Notes: a model not told the origin generated them from the sequence alone. A stretch of DNA of 64,000 bases from Geomonas limicola (GCF_014193675.1 NZ_BLXZ01000009.1:124287-188286), one strand, 5' to 3'. Shown: positions 54,489 through 63,006, counted from the stretch's first letter. Numbers and translations: made by a program.

Positions 54489-55670
54489 CTAACGCTGCGA
54501 AGGATCGGGCTGGGTCTTACCCCTGCGCCCCATGATCAGCCCGCCGGATACAACCGCCAGGGCAGCCAGTACCAGGTTCGCCATGAGGAAGGCGTAGCCC
54601 CGTCCCCGGTGTTCCAGCGATCCCCAGAGTACCCCGGCCAGCAGACTCCCCAAGGCCTGCCCCACCACCCGCGCGATGGAGAGGAGCCCCGAGGCCACCG
54701 AGTCGGTCTCCTCCGGAGCCAGCGAGAGCACCGCGGCGTTGTTCGCCGCCTGGAACAAGGCGCGCCCCAGCCCGATCCCGCCCAAGCCCAACGCCACACT
54801 CCCGGTGATCCCCTGCAGACAGGAAGAGAGCGCCATCACCGCGCTCCCTGCCCAGCTCACCAGGTTGAACCCCTTGCGATCCGAGAGTTTGCCTGCCCAG
54901 GGCCCCAAAAACAGCAGCATGAGCGGCGGTACCAAAAGCACCAGCCCGACCCGCCCCGGGGTCATCCCCCCCGCCTCCAGGTAAAAAGGCCACAGCAGGT
55001 TGGTACCGAAGGATTGGGCGAAGAAGAGCACCGTCGCCAGGAGCGCCAGCAGAAAGCGCGGCGCTCGCGCTGCCCGGCGCAGCCCTTCCTTAAGCCCCAC
55101 CCCGCGCAGCTCCCCCAGGCGCCCCGACAGCGCCAACGCCACCATCCCCAGCGGCAGGTTCATATAGAAGATGCTGCGCCACCCCAAGAGATCGACCAGG
55201 AAGCCTCCCACCGGCGGTCCGGTCAAGGTGCCGGCAGCCACCGAACCGGCCACCATTCCCAGCGCCCACCCCTTGCGTTCCGGGAAGGTCGCCGCAGCAA
55301 GCCCCGGCACGAGCCCAATCACCCCGGCCCCCGCGATCCCCTGCAGGAACCGCAGCGTAAAGAGCCATCCCAGGTTGGGGGAGACCCCCAAGAGCAGCGA
55401 GATGGCGCTGAAGGTGAGCAGCGAGACCCGGTAGACCCGTACCGTCCCGTAGCGGCCGGCGAGCCCCGACAAGGGGAGAAAGGCGAGCGCCGAGCCGATC
55501 AGGTAGAGCGAGGCCGCCCACTGCACGGTAGCGGCATCGGTGTGGAAATGGGCCGCCAGCGAAGGGAGCGCCAGGTTCAGTGCACTCGCATCCAGGGTGG
55601 AGAGGGTGACGCCGATGAGCAGCGCAGCCAGGCGCAGGTCGGCGCGAAATAGGGTGAATCGTCGAAACAT
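54489..55670 (-). CDS. MFS transporter (drug/multidrug efflux type)
   Basis: 393 aa with about 12 hydrophobic segments. It starts MFRRFTLFRADLRLAALLIG, and the motif LDASALNLALPSLAAHF is typical of DHA-type proton antiporters; GLAGRYGTVRVYRVS is the A-motif. A second copy-like GKLSDRKGFN follows in the second half. It probably exports a drug-like or toxic compound using the proton gradient; the substrate is unknown. ATG 55670 has GAGGAAG upstream; an earlier extension is not conserved in pattern. Confidence 0.9.
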   Translation of the reverse strand: MFRRFTLFRADLRLAALLIGVTLSTLDASALNLALPSLAAHFHTDAATVQWAASLYLIGSALAFLPLSGLAGRYGTVRVYRVSLLTFSAISLLLGVSPNLGWLFTLRFLQGIAGAGVIGLVPGLAAATFPERKGWALGMVAGSVAAGTLTGPPVGGFLVDLLGWRSIFYMNLPLGMVALALSGRLGELRGVGLKEGLRRAARAPRFLLALLATVLFFAQSFGTNLLWPFYLEAGGMTPGRVGLVLLVPPLMLLFLGPWAGKLSDRKGFNLVSWAGSAVMALSSCLQGITGSVALGLGGIGLGRALFQAANNAAVLSLAPEETDSVASGLLSIARVVGQALGSLLAGVLWGSLEHRGRGYAFLMANLVLAALAVVSGGLIMGRRGKTQPDPSQR

Positions 55671-56051
55671 CTGAAGCTTCCTCGCTGCAAGCCGTGCCGT
55701 GGTGCCTGGGCACTTCATCACGCCGGGCTTGGTTGGAGCGGCATTTCGTAGGCCTACCGGCGTACACACCGGCAAGGTGAAGGGTGCCAAATTGAAACAG
55801 TACTCCTTTTTTGGTCAGCGCAACAGGGATCGTAATTCTAATGAGTTAACTGCCGGACTTGGCAAGCCCTCGCAATTAAGCACACCCTTCCCGTTCGCCA
55901 CCTCGCAGCACTTCCACGTCTTTTCGATCACTTACAAAGATTAACAATCTGGCACCATTCCTGAATTGTCTCATGAAAGGATCCGGGATACGCCGGCAAC
56001 CATTACACCGGAGCCGGATCACTTGATATGTCATGCAAATGGGGAGGAATT
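55671..56051. other. Divergent intergenic region
   Basis: 381 bp between the MFS gene (minus) and the multicopper oxidase (plus). Only weak promoter-like pairs were seen, none convincing. No structured RNA or gene was recognised. Confidence 0.4.
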
Positions 56052-58019
56052 ATGAAAAGGAGATCCGTTGTTTTGTTGTTGTTCTGCTGGGCGCTGCTCA
56101 TTGCCGCGTGCGGCAAGAGCTCGTCGGGGATCGTGGTCCAGGCGAGTTCCGGAAAGGACCTTCTGGATCCACTGGCACTGCAGCAGTTCGCCAGCGACCT
56201 GCCGCTCATTCCCGTGGCGGTGCCGGATACCACGAGCGTCCCGGGAGCCGAGTACTACACGGTGGTTGCCGAGCAGACTGCCGGCTACGACTTCGGCCTG
56301 CGCAGGAAGGACGGCAGCGAGCTGGTCAACCCGGCAACCGGCGCCCCGATCCGCACCACCGTCTGGGGCTACACCACCAACGGGATCAAGGCGGGCTACC
56401 TGGGCGCCACCATCGAGGCACGCTCCACACTCCCCGGCGAGACCGGGAAGCCGGTGCGGGTCAAGTACCTCAACAACCTGCGGGGCTCGGACGGTCAACT
56501 GCTCGCCAAGCACCTGCTCACCGTGGACCCCACGCTGGGGGGTGCGGGCATGGGCGACCCTGAAATACGCATGGTGACGCACCTGCACGGCGGCCATGTG
56601 GCACCCGAGATGGACGGTCACCCCGAAGCCTGGATCACCAACAACCCGGCGGCAGCCGGACTCCCCGCCGACCCGGTCAGCGGCCGCCCCGAGCGCCCGG
56701 CCGGCAACACGGTCACCTACAGCTATACCAACGACCAGCCTGCCAACCAACTCTGGTACCACGACCACGCCATGGGGATCACCCGGCTCAACGTCTACGC
56801 CGGGCTGGCTGCCAACTACCTGTTGCGCGACAGCAAGGAGGACGCCCTCAACCTGCCGCGCGGCGCCTACGAGATCCCCCTGGTGATCCAGGACAAGTCC
56901 TTCAACGAGGACGGCTCGCTGCACTACGACTCGAACGCCCTGTTGAACCCGGACGGCACCCCGGTGACGGTGGACGGCAAGCCGGTGTTCAGCTCCAACC
57001 CGGAGTTCTTCGGCAACGTAATCACCGTTAACGGCAAGGCCTGGCCCAAGCTCGAGGTGGAGCCCCGCAAGTACCGTTTCCGCATGCTGAACGGCTCGGA
57101 TTCCCGCTTCTACCACATCTGGCTCGAGCGCAGCGACGGGCTCCCGATCCCCGCCGGCGCCATCACCCAGATCGGCAACGACGGCGGTCTCATGCCCGTT
57201 GCGGTTGCGGACATCGGCAGTGGAGAGGAAAAGGGATTGCTGCTCGCCCTGGCCGAGCGCGCCGACCTGATCGTGGACTTTTCCAAGTTCCCGGCCGGCA
57301 CCAGAATCACCGTGCGCAACGACGCCGCCACCCCCTATCCGAGCGGCTCCGAGGTAAACCCGGCAAGCACCGGACGGATCATGCAGTTCAGGGTCAGTAA
57401 GCCCCTGGCACAGGCCGACACGACCCAGGTCCCGAGCAACCCGCGCCCGCTGGTGGCGCTGGGTACGGCCGACAACGTGCGCCTGGTCGACCTGCAGGAG
57501 ACCGAGGAGAATGGCGCCTACCTGTACGACCCCATGACCGGATCGATCTCGAAAAGGCTGAAGATCCTCTTGAACGGGCTTCCCTTCGACGCACCGGTTA
57601 CCGAGAACATCCGGCTCAACGACGTAGAGGACTGGATCATCATCAACAACACGGTGGACATGCACCCGATGCACCTGCACCTGGTGCACTTCGAGGTAGT
57701 CGAGAAAGGGAGTATCGCCCCGGGCGCCTACACGCCGGCCGACGGCGCGGGGGGGATGCCGCGGGTGGCACCGGGCGGGCTGCGCCCTTCTATCAATCCG
57801 GACGGCACCGCCGCGGACGCCGATTCACCCTACACCGTGCAACCCCAGGAAGGTGGCCTCAAGGACACCGTCCGGGTTCCCCCTGCCGACGACGTGCTGG
57901 GTGCCCAGGGGTACGTGCGGGTCCGGGCCAAGTTCGACCTGATCGGCACCTACATGTGGCACTGCCACATCCTGGCCCACGAGGACCACGAGATGATGCG
58001 CCCGTTCAGGGTGCAGTAG
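56052..58019 (+). CDS. Lipoprotein multicopper oxidase
   Basis: 655 aa with a lipobox (WALLIAACGK). Copper ligands for the type 1, 2 and 3 centres are all present: THLHGGHVAPE, WYHDHAMG, MHPMHLHLVHF and MWHCHILAHEDHEM. The layout resembles CotA/bilirubin-oxidase-like and Geobacter OmpB-like oxidases, which oxidise metals or phenolics with O2. The start at 56052 has GGGGAGG 4 nt upstream; a 24-nt earlier start would hide the signal. The gene is 4 kb from the copper-efflux operon, but no shared control is visible. A strong terminator follows. Confidence 0.94.
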   Translation: MKRRSVVLLLFCWALLIAACGKSSSGIVVQASSGKDLLDPLALQQFASDLPLIPVAVPDTTSVPGAEYYTVVAEQTAGYDFGLRRKDGSELVNPATGAPIRTTVWGYTTNGIKAGYLGATIEARSTLPGETGKPVRVKYLNNLRGSDGQLLAKHLLTVDPTLGGAGMGDPEIRMVTHLHGGHVAPEMDGHPEAWITNNPAAAGLPADPVSGRPERPAGNTVTYSYTNDQPANQLWYHDHAMGITRLNVYAGLAANYLLRDSKEDALNLPRGAYEIPLVIQDKSFNEDGSLHYDSNALLNPDGTPVTVDGKPVFSSNPEFFGNVITVNGKAWPKLEVEPRKYRFRMLNGSDSRFYHIWLERSDGLPIPAGAITQIGNDGGLMPVAVADIGSGEEKGLLLALAERADLIVDFSKFPAGTRITVRNDAATPYPSGSEVNPASTGRIMQFRVSKPLAQADTTQVPSNPRPLVALGTADNVRLVDLQETEENGAYLYDPMTGSISKRLKILLNGLPFDAPVTENIRLNDVEDWIIINNTVDMHPMHLHLVHFEVVEKGSIAPGAYTPADGAGGMPRVAPGGLRPSINPDGTAADADSPYTVQPQEGGLKDTVRVPPADDVLGAQGYVRVRAKFDLIGTYMWHCHILAHEDHEMMRPFRVQ

Positions 58020-58044
58020 CTACGGCTCGATGACCGGTAACAAA

Positions 58045-58082
58045 GAAGCGGCGCTCCCCTGCGGGGCGCCGCTTCTTCTTTG
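58045..58082 (+). terminator. Intrinsic terminator of the multicopper oxidase gene
   Basis: GAAGCGGCGC and GCGCCGCTTC (with CCCC/GGGG extending the stem) precede TTCTTT. It starts 26 bp past the stop. Confidence 0.85.
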
Positions 58083-58144
58083 CCAGGCAAGGGCAGGGCC
58101 CGAGGTACTAAGCTCCAAATCATCGGCCCATCGGGCAGCCAGCA

Positions 58145-58305
58145 TCCCAGTTCCCTGATTCCTGCCCCCTTATCACTACTCGCCAGTCCCTACTCGCCAC
58201 TCCCTACTCCCTACTCCCTACTCCCTACTCCCTACTCCCTACTCCCTACTCCCCAGTCCCCAGTCCCCAGTCCCCAGGCCCCAGTTCCTAGCCCTTAGTC
58301 CCTAT
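58145..58305. repeat. 7-bp tandem repeat array (TCCCTAC / TCCCCAG)
   Basis: About 23 consecutive 7-bp units in one register. Seven exact TCCCTAC copies (58201-58249) are followed by four exact TCCCCAG copies (58250-58277). Degenerate units flank them on both sides, running into the 3' end of the SRPBCC gene. The minus strand reads GGGAGTA and GGGGACT units, a run of G-triplets with 4-base loops, so a G-quadruplex is possible. CCCCAGT-type heptads recall short tandem repeats described in filamentous cyanobacteria (from memory). Confidence 0.9.
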
Positions 58306-58755
58306 TGGCCAAAGCCTCTCGACAACCTCGCGCCGGTAGGCGAAGATGGCGCGGATCTTTTTGCGGACCATGCCGGAGGCGATGCGCCCCAGGGGGCCCA
58401 GCGGCAGGGCGAAGTGCACGATGTCGCGCATTTCCACCCCCTGGGGCACCTCGCGGAACAGGTGCTGGTGGTGCCAGAGCCGGTACGGTCCCAGGCGCTG
58501 CTCGTCGATGAAGTAGCGCGGCGCCTCGCAGTGGGTTATCTCGGTTACCCAGGAAAGCGGCAGCCCCAAAAGAGGGCGCACCGTGTAGGTGATGATCATG
58601 CCCGCGTACATCTCGGGCTGGGGGGGCGAGGTCACCTTGAAGCCGAGCCAAGGGGGCGTTATGGTGGCCAGGTTCTCGGGGCGGCCGAAAAAATCCCAGG
58701 CCTTTTCCAGGGTGATGGGGAGCAGGTGCACCTGCTCAAAGCGTTCCACAGACAT
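58288..58755 (-). CDS. SRPBCC (START-like) ligand-binding protein
   Basis: 155 aa, one helix-grip fold: starts MSVERFEQVHLLPITLEKAW, then FFGRPENLATITPPWLGFKV and the later LPLGPLGRI. This is the cyclase/dehydrase-like or cell-division-inhibitor-like group that binds hydrophobic ligands. Its start overlaps the stop of the macro-like gene by 1 bp (TGATG), so the pair is translationally coupled. The 3' end lies inside the heptad repeat, so the last codons (IGTKG) may come from repeat expansion. Confidence 0.82.
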   Translation of the reverse strand: MSVERFEQVHLLPITLEKAWDFFGRPENLATITPPWLGFKVTSPPQPEMYAGMIITYTVRPLLGLPLSWVTEITHCEAPRYFIDEQRLGPYRLWHHQHLFREVPQGVEMRDIVHFALPLGPLGRIASGMVRKKIRAIFAYRREVVERLWPIGTKG

Positions 58756-59207
58756 CAGTCACCTTCCTTTGGTTCGGGGGACGGCGCGCAGATCACCACG
58801 AACCGCCCGTCGAAGTACTGTTCCAGGAGCGGCCGTACCTCGCTCCAACTAAGGCCGCCGCCACCGCACCCCGGCCGCGGCACCAGCACCCGGTCCCACC
58901 CCTCACGGTCCGCCAGCTCCCTCAATTCCCCGGCCGAACGGGCGATGAGCCTCAGGTCGGGATTGGCCCAGGCCGATTCCTCGACCGGGAAGCTGACGAT
59001 ACCGTGCTCGAGGAGGTGCACGTGGTTTCCGCTGCGGCCGATGATGCCACCCAGCAGTTCGGGGAGTTCCGGGTAGCGCTGTGCCGCCTGCCCCGCGACG
59101 CCGCGCCGCAGTACCGCCCTCCCCTGCCGGCTCACGCTACCGCTCGTGGTGATGGCGATGATGGCCCGTCCCGCTTCGGCCCAGATGTCTCCGGATGCCT
59201 CGATCAT
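58755..59207 (-). CDS. Macro-domain-like protein
   Basis: 150 aa. The pattern GDIWAEAGRAIIAITTSG, GRSGNHVHLLEHGIVSFPV, LIARSAGELRELA and VLVPRPGCGGGGLSW matches a recurring family of small proteins with a macro-domain (ADP-ribose-binding) look, though family members are not biochemically defined. ATG 59207 has GAGGA about 9 nt upstream. It is first of a two-gene unit with the SRPBCC gene, coupled by a 1-bp overlap. Function unknown; nucleotide or ADP-ribose binding is a guess from fold. Confidence 0.75.
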   Translation of the reverse strand: MIEASGDIWAEAGRAIIAITTSGSVSRQGRAVLRRGVAGQAAQRYPELPELLGGIIGRSGNHVHLLEHGIVSFPVEESAWANPDLRLIARSAGELRELADREGWDRVLVPRPGCGGGGLSWSEVRPLLEQYFDGRFVVICAPSPEPKEGD

Positions 59208-59355
59208 GTCATGTCATCCTCATAGGGCTGAACGTCGCTGTCTGATCCACCCGAAGGTGATGGCATACAACCTACCAGAGTTCGAGGTGTGACTCAACCG
59301 CTGTGCACCGGTTTATCTGTGAGTGAACCGGTAGTGGCAGCAAATGGGTTTCACA

Positions 59356-59384
59356 TTGACATTGGTAACGGCTTGACCTAATTT
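59356..59384 (+). promoter_or_regulatory. Candidate promoter for the rubredoxin-like gene
   Basis: TTGACA (59356-59361), 17-bp spacer, TAATTT (59379-59384). The -35 is perfect, the -10 partial. It lies about 100 bp upstream of the start codon. Confidence 0.4.
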
Positions 59385-59481
59385 ACCTGCACACGGTTCC
59401 TTGGGCGTCTGGCTCGGCTCCACCCAGGTTCAGTCGAGCGGATGCACCAGATTCTACCATCCCGCAAAACCAGGAGGTACT

Positions 59482-59592
59482 ATGAAGAAGTGGCGCTGCA
59501 TCATCTGCGATCATATCCACGAAGGCGACGATCCGCCGGCAACCTGTCCGGTGTGTGGAGTTGACTCCAGCAATTTCGAAGAGGTCGCCTAG
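59482..59592 (+). CDS. Rubredoxin-like miniprotein (36 aa)
   Basis: 36 aa: MKKWRCIICDHIHEGDDPP, then CPVCG. Two CxxC pairs (C6/C9 and C22/C25) form an Fe(Cys)4 site. This is the rubredoxin-like domain usually found at the end of rubrerythrins, here as a free protein, shorter than true rubredoxin (about 52 aa). It probably carries single electrons or binds zinc. AGGAGG lies 5 nt before ATG and a strong terminator follows, so it is a monocistronic gene. Confidence 0.88.
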   Translation: MKKWRCIICDHIHEGDDPPATCPVCGVDSSNFEEVA

Positions 59593-59639
59593 CGGCACGA
59601 GCCCGCGCAGTTGCGGGTCGTTGTGGCGAGAATGACAAA

Positions 59640-59672
59640 GGGGGCGCACCGGATGGTGCTCCCCCTTTTTTT
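59640..59672 (+). terminator. Intrinsic terminator of the rubredoxin-like gene
   Basis: GGGGG-C-GCACC pairs with GGTGC-T-CCCCC, followed by seven T. It lies 47 bp past the stop. Confidence 0.9.
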
Positions 59673-59736
59673 GCGCTGAGGCTGCGGGATCCGGGACGCA
59701 GATTTCCGCAACCGGAACTCGTGGTATGGCAAGGGA

Positions 59737-60780
59737 TCAGTGGATGGTCTGGTCCGCGAGCATGCTGACATTCTTGCCGCTTCGTTTGGCACGGTACAGC
59801 GCCTGGTCGGCCTTGGCCAGCACATCCTTCAGGGTGCACTCCCGCTTGTCGCTCCGGCTCGCGACGCCGAGGCTCGCGCTGACCTGGACCGTGAGCGGGC
59901 CCATGGCAAGCCGCAGGTTCGCGATCCGGCTGCGGATGCGCTCCGCAACCCGTAGGGCATCCTTGGCGCGGGTCCCCGGCAGGAGCACGGCGAACTCTTC
60001 ACCACCGTAGCGGGTGGCCAGGTCGGCTCCGCGCAGCGCGTCCCGGATCACCCCGGCGACTTCGGCGATGACCTGGTCCCCGGCGGGATGACCGAAGGTG
60101 TCGTTGAGCGCCTTGAAATCATCGATGTCGATCATGATGAGGGCCTGGGGGCGCTCCTCGCGGCGTCCCTCCTCGATCTCCAGGAGTTCCTCGAAGGCAC
60201 GCCGGTTCAGGAGCCCGGTGAGTGCGTCGCGCAGCGAGAGTTCCTGGAGTTCCCGATACTCACGCGCCTTTTCCAGTGCGGCGGCCAGGGACTCGCCGAT
60301 GCCGGAGAGAAACTCGGTGGATACCCTCGGGCCGGCTGCCTCGCTCATCCTGAGCGTCCCGAGCCCGGTGGGCAACTGCACGGTGATCTCGTACCCCTGG
60401 TCCTGCGCCCCAGCGGGGACGCTGAAGCGCCGCGGCTGAGCGGCAGCCCCGGAGATGCGGGAAACCTCGGCTGGCGCGTGCTGGGAAGCGCCGGGAAAAC
60501 TCATGTTCTCCAAAATGTCGTTAGGAAAGGCAAAATGGGCCTGGCTGAAACCGAAATAGCGGTGCAGCCACTGTGCGGCGGTAGCACAGACCAGCTTGGG
60601 GTCGCGCTCCCCGAAGACGGCACAGCAAAAAGCGGCGAGGAACCGGGCCTCGTTGAGCAGCTGAACATCGCTCGGGCTCGGTTTCACACCCACCTCCACA
60701 AAGTTCGAGGCAGGTGCAGACTCCTCGAAGCCCTCGTACACCTGATACGCCATTTCTGAACCACGGATTCTCGGACTCAC
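59737..60780 (-). CDS. Diguanylate cyclase (GGDEF)
   Basis: 347 aa from GTG 60780, with AAAGGA 6 nt upstream. An N-terminal domain of about 170 residues (unrecognised) precedes a short helical linker and GGDEF. The active site is RYGGEEFAV. The inhibitory RxxD site (RGAD) lies five residues before it, so the enzyme should be limited by its product c-di-GMP. Further motifs are DALTGLLNRRAF, DIDDFKALND and ADQALYRAKRSG. No membrane segment, so cytoplasmic. A consensus sigma-54 promoter lies 60 bp upstream. A longer frame to 60978 would start upstream of that promoter and is rejected. Confidence 0.93.
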   Translation of the reverse strand: MSPRIRGSEMAYQVYEGFEESAPASNFVEVGVKPSPSDVQLLNEARFLAAFCCAVFGERDPKLVCATAAQWLHRYFGFSQAHFAFPNDILENMSFPGASQHAPAEVSRISGAAAQPRRFSVPAGAQDQGYEITVQLPTGLGTLRMSEAAGPRVSTEFLSGIGESLAAALEKAREYRELQELSLRDALTGLLNRRAFEELLEIEEGRREERPQALIMIDIDDFKALNDTFGHPAGDQVIAEVAGVIRDALRGADLATRYGGEEFAVLLPGTRAKDALRVAERIRSRIANLRLAMGPLTVQVSASLGVASRSDKRECTLKDVLAKADQALYRAKRSGKNVSMLADQTIH

Positions 60781-60838
60781 GGTTGGTCCTTTCGTCGGGC
60801 TGGCACCCTCTGGAAAATCTGCTGCGGTTCCCGTAAAC

Positions 60839-60855
60839 AGCAACCACCGTGCCAA
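60839..60855 (-). promoter_or_regulatory. Consensus sigma-54 promoter for the diguanylate cyclase
   Basis: The minus strand reads TTGGCACGGTGGTTGCT, an exact match to YTGGCACG-N4-TTGCW. The predicted start near 60828 gives a leader of about 49 nt to the GTG at 60780. Expression probably depends on RpoN and an unidentified enhancer-binding protein. Confidence 0.75.
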
Positions 60856-60980
60856 CGGTAGGCCTTGTCTTACATCCACCGCCCGGAGGGGCCGCGACCC
60901 ACCCGAAGAGGCAGCACCCCTTGTGCCTGCGCCCTTCCGCTGCCATTGCAGATGCTCCGGTCCCGGGACGACACCCACGT

Positions 60981-61038
60981 AAAAAAAGCGCCGTCGTTAC
61001 GGCCTAAGGTCAAAAAACCGTCACGCGTCGCTTTTTTG
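60981..61038. terminator. Bidirectional terminator-like hairpin
   Basis: A-run, GCGCCGTCGTTACGG, a 15-base loop, CCGTCACGCGTCGC and a T-run. The stem is imperfect. It lies 40 bp past the DUF3108 gene stop on the minus strand. Confidence 0.65.
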
Positions 61039-61077
61039 GTGTCAGAAAATGCTGGAAGCCGCAGCGCTATGTGGAGG

Positions 61078-62340
61078 TTACTTGGTCTGCGGGGGGCCCG
61101 GAAGGTTCGAGGAAAGCGACAGGGGGGCCGACGGCTTCCCCTGGTGAGCCTGCGACTCGGCAGAGATCAGCTCGGCAGTGACCCTCCCCAGGGCGATGGT
61201 GGTCACCATCTTCACCGGGACCTTGCGCGCGTCGTCGGTCATCCAGATCAAGAGATCGCCGGTACGCCTGAAGATGCCTGCCGTTTTCTGCACCGGTTTC
61301 ACCACCACGGTTGCCACCTTGTCGAAGTTGGCGAGGCGGATCTCCTCCTTGCGCAGGACTTCCACCGGGACCTCGGCGTAGACCTCCGAGTCGTAGATGT
61401 GCAGGAATTCGGTCTTTCCTACTTCCAGTTGCCGGTTGCGCAGGTAGTAGATACCGGAGAGCGAGTCGAGCACGTCGTCTTCGGGAACATCGGTGCGCAG
61501 CACGCGGTGCTGCAGGAAATCCACCCAGTTGACCTGTTTTTTCCCAAGGTTGATGGTGATCATTTCGTCACTTTGGAAGCTCCCCTCGGTCTGGCGGATC
61601 TTGGTCATGATGAATTGACCGTCCACGTGCCGGGTCTCGATCAGGTCGTCGACCGGGTAGAAACTGGAGATGGCGGCGTTGGACCTGACCCTGAGGACGA
61701 TGCTGGTGGTGCCGTTTTCCAGCTTGGCCTCAAGCTCGGCGCTGCCGATCGGTACGCCGTGCATGCTCAGGACATAACTCAGTTTTTCCTGTTGTGAGGA
61801 GAGGAAATCGCTCCCTTTCAGGCGCGGGCCCGGTGCCTGCGCCACGACACGACGCAGCGGGAAATCGGCAGGCAAGGGGGCGGGGGTTGGAAGCGGTCGC
61901 GCCACCCGGGCGCTGGGGCGGCGCACCCTGGGTTTGCGGATCCGGGGCTGCTCCTCTTCCGGATCGACCGGCTCGCTGGACGCAGCCGGGGTTACAGCCG
62001 GTGGCTCTGGCTGGTTAGGAGGGGCATGCGGTTTTAGTTGCGGTTCGGGCTCAGGCGCGGGTTCGGGCTGGGCAGCGGGGGGCGCTGCGGCGGCCTGCAC
62101 CGGTTGAGCCGCGGGGAGCTTGGCTGCGGCAACCGGGCTGGGCGGGGGCACCGCCCGAGCCGGAGCGGCAGCGCTCTTGGCCTCGGCGAGATCCACCATG
62201 ACGACCGGTGGCTGCTGGACCGGAGCCCCGAAATTGTAACTGGCAAACATACCCAGGAGTAGCCCGGGGAGAAAATGGAGGAGCACCGAACAGGCGAGGC
62301 AGAGTGCGAAGGTTCGTATCTTGTGCGGGCGGAGTGTCAT
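61078..62340 (-). CDS. DUF3108 protein with TonB-like proline-rich N-terminus
   Basis: 420 aa. One N-terminal membrane helix (FALCLACSVLLHFLPGLLLG) is followed by a long Pro/Ala/Glu region (about 40-170) like TonB. The C-terminal DUF3108 domain (about 185-395) shows LSYVLSMHGVPIGSAEL and WVDFLQHRVLRT, YLRNRQLEVG and later VPVKMVTTIALGRVTAEL. DUF3108 is a periplasmic beta-rich domain of unknown function. The N-terminus suggests anchoring in the inner membrane with the domain spanning the periplasm. The start has TAAGG 2-6 nt upstream. Confidence 0.85.
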   Translation of the reverse strand: MTLRPHKIRTFALCLACSVLLHFLPGLLLGMFASYNFGAPVQQPPVVMVDLAEAKSAAAPARAVPPPSPVAAAKLPAAQPVQAAAAPPAAQPEPAPEPEPQLKPHAPPNQPEPPAVTPAASSEPVDPEEEQPRIRKPRVRRPSARVARPLPTPAPLPADFPLRRVVAQAPGPRLKGSDFLSSQQEKLSYVLSMHGVPIGSAELEAKLENGTTSIVLRVRSNAAISSFYPVDDLIETRHVDGQFIMTKIRQTEGSFQSDEMITINLGKKQVNWVDFLQHRVLRTDVPEDDVLDSLSGIYYLRNRQLEVGKTEFLHIYDSEVYAEVPVEVLRKEEIRLANFDKVATVVVKPVQKTAGIFRRTGDLLIWMTDDARKVPVKMVTTIALGRVTAELISAESQAHQGKPSAPLSLSSNLPGPPQTK

Positions 62341-62492
62341 GACCTTAACGATGCAAGTTCTGCACCGCGCGAAGGGAGCCTAAAGGGGGGGGCGACGCAT
62401 GCGGAATCTTGTCCGCCGGACGTAGCACTCCCGCGCACCGGCGCCTGGGCGACGGGATCGGGGTACGACAGGCGGCGTGGGCCAAGCGCAGG

Positions 62493-62693
62493 CTAGAGAC
62501 AGCTCAGCTGACGCAGACAGCAGTGGGTACGGGGTTGGGCGGGAAGTTTCGGACAGGGCTTCAAAGAGGAGACGGCGATCCACCCGGTGGCACCCAGAAA
62601 CTCGCTGATCAACCCATTGTCGATCAGCTCTTCCAGCTTGGACGCCAATGCAACGGTTACCGATTGATCGGGGCAGCGCACGAGGATTACCAT
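62493..62693 (-). CDS. Small Geobacter-type protein (66 aa)
   Basis: 66 aa starting MVILVRCPDQSVTVALASKL, with AGGAG 7 nt before ATG. It shares L-x-x-LI-x-x-G-x-I-x-x-FL-x-x-x-GW with the 86-aa protein at 54210-54470. The tail has five Cys (PCPK, HCCLRQLSC-type). Function unknown. A longer frame to 62789 lacks a ribosome-binding site. Confidence 0.7.
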   Translation of the reverse strand: MVILVRCPDQSVTVALASKLEELIDNGLISEFLGATGWIAVSSLKPCPKLPAQPRTHCCLRQLSCL

Positions 62694-63006
62694 GGCGAGT
62701 CTCCTGGGCCGTAAGAAACCGGCGCTAGATGCTGCTGTTACGAAAATACATGCGTAGTCTGGGGGGAATGACTTTCGGTTTATACACAACCTGCGGGGAA
62801 TAGTAAAGCTTAAAATGCACTAAGACTTCCCTGTCCCGCAACTCACGCTTTTTAGCCGTGTCAGCACGACGTTGGCAGCCGCCTCCTGGGCAGGGGGCGG
62901 GTTCAAGATTCCGGGCACCTTCAGCCGGCCGCCCCGCGCCGCAGCTACGAAAAAGGGGCGCCGTCGCTGGCGCCCCCTCCCCTTTCAACCAGTTGATCAC
63001 CTGCAT
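62694..63006. other. Intergenic region downstream of hcp
   Basis: 313 bp. It holds the hcp terminator at 62950-62976. A 93-aa frame that begins right after the hcp stop (63006) runs through this terminator and is not called. Nothing else was recognised. Confidence 0.5.
62950..62976 (-). terminator. Intrinsic terminator of hcp
   Basis: On the minus strand GGGGCGCC, 6-base loop, GGCGCCCC, then five T. It lies about 30 bp past the hcp stop. Confidence 0.85.

Noticed and set aside
55950..55966. TGGCAC element before the multicopper oxidase gene
   Set aside because: The -12 position reads CTGA rather than TTGC, so it does not meet the sigma-54 pattern.
58080..58298. 72-aa plus-strand frame through the heptad repeat
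   Set aside because: The peptide is only a translation of the tandem repeat, and there is no ribosome-binding site.
62351..62367. Sigma-54-like element (CGGTGCAGAACTTGCA on minus) before the DUF3108 gene
   Set aside because: Transcription would start within about 2 nt of the start codon, inside or past the ribosome-binding site.
62725..63006. 93-aa frame beginning right after the hcp stop
   Set aside because: It runs through the hcp terminator and has no recognisable family or ribosome-binding site of its own.
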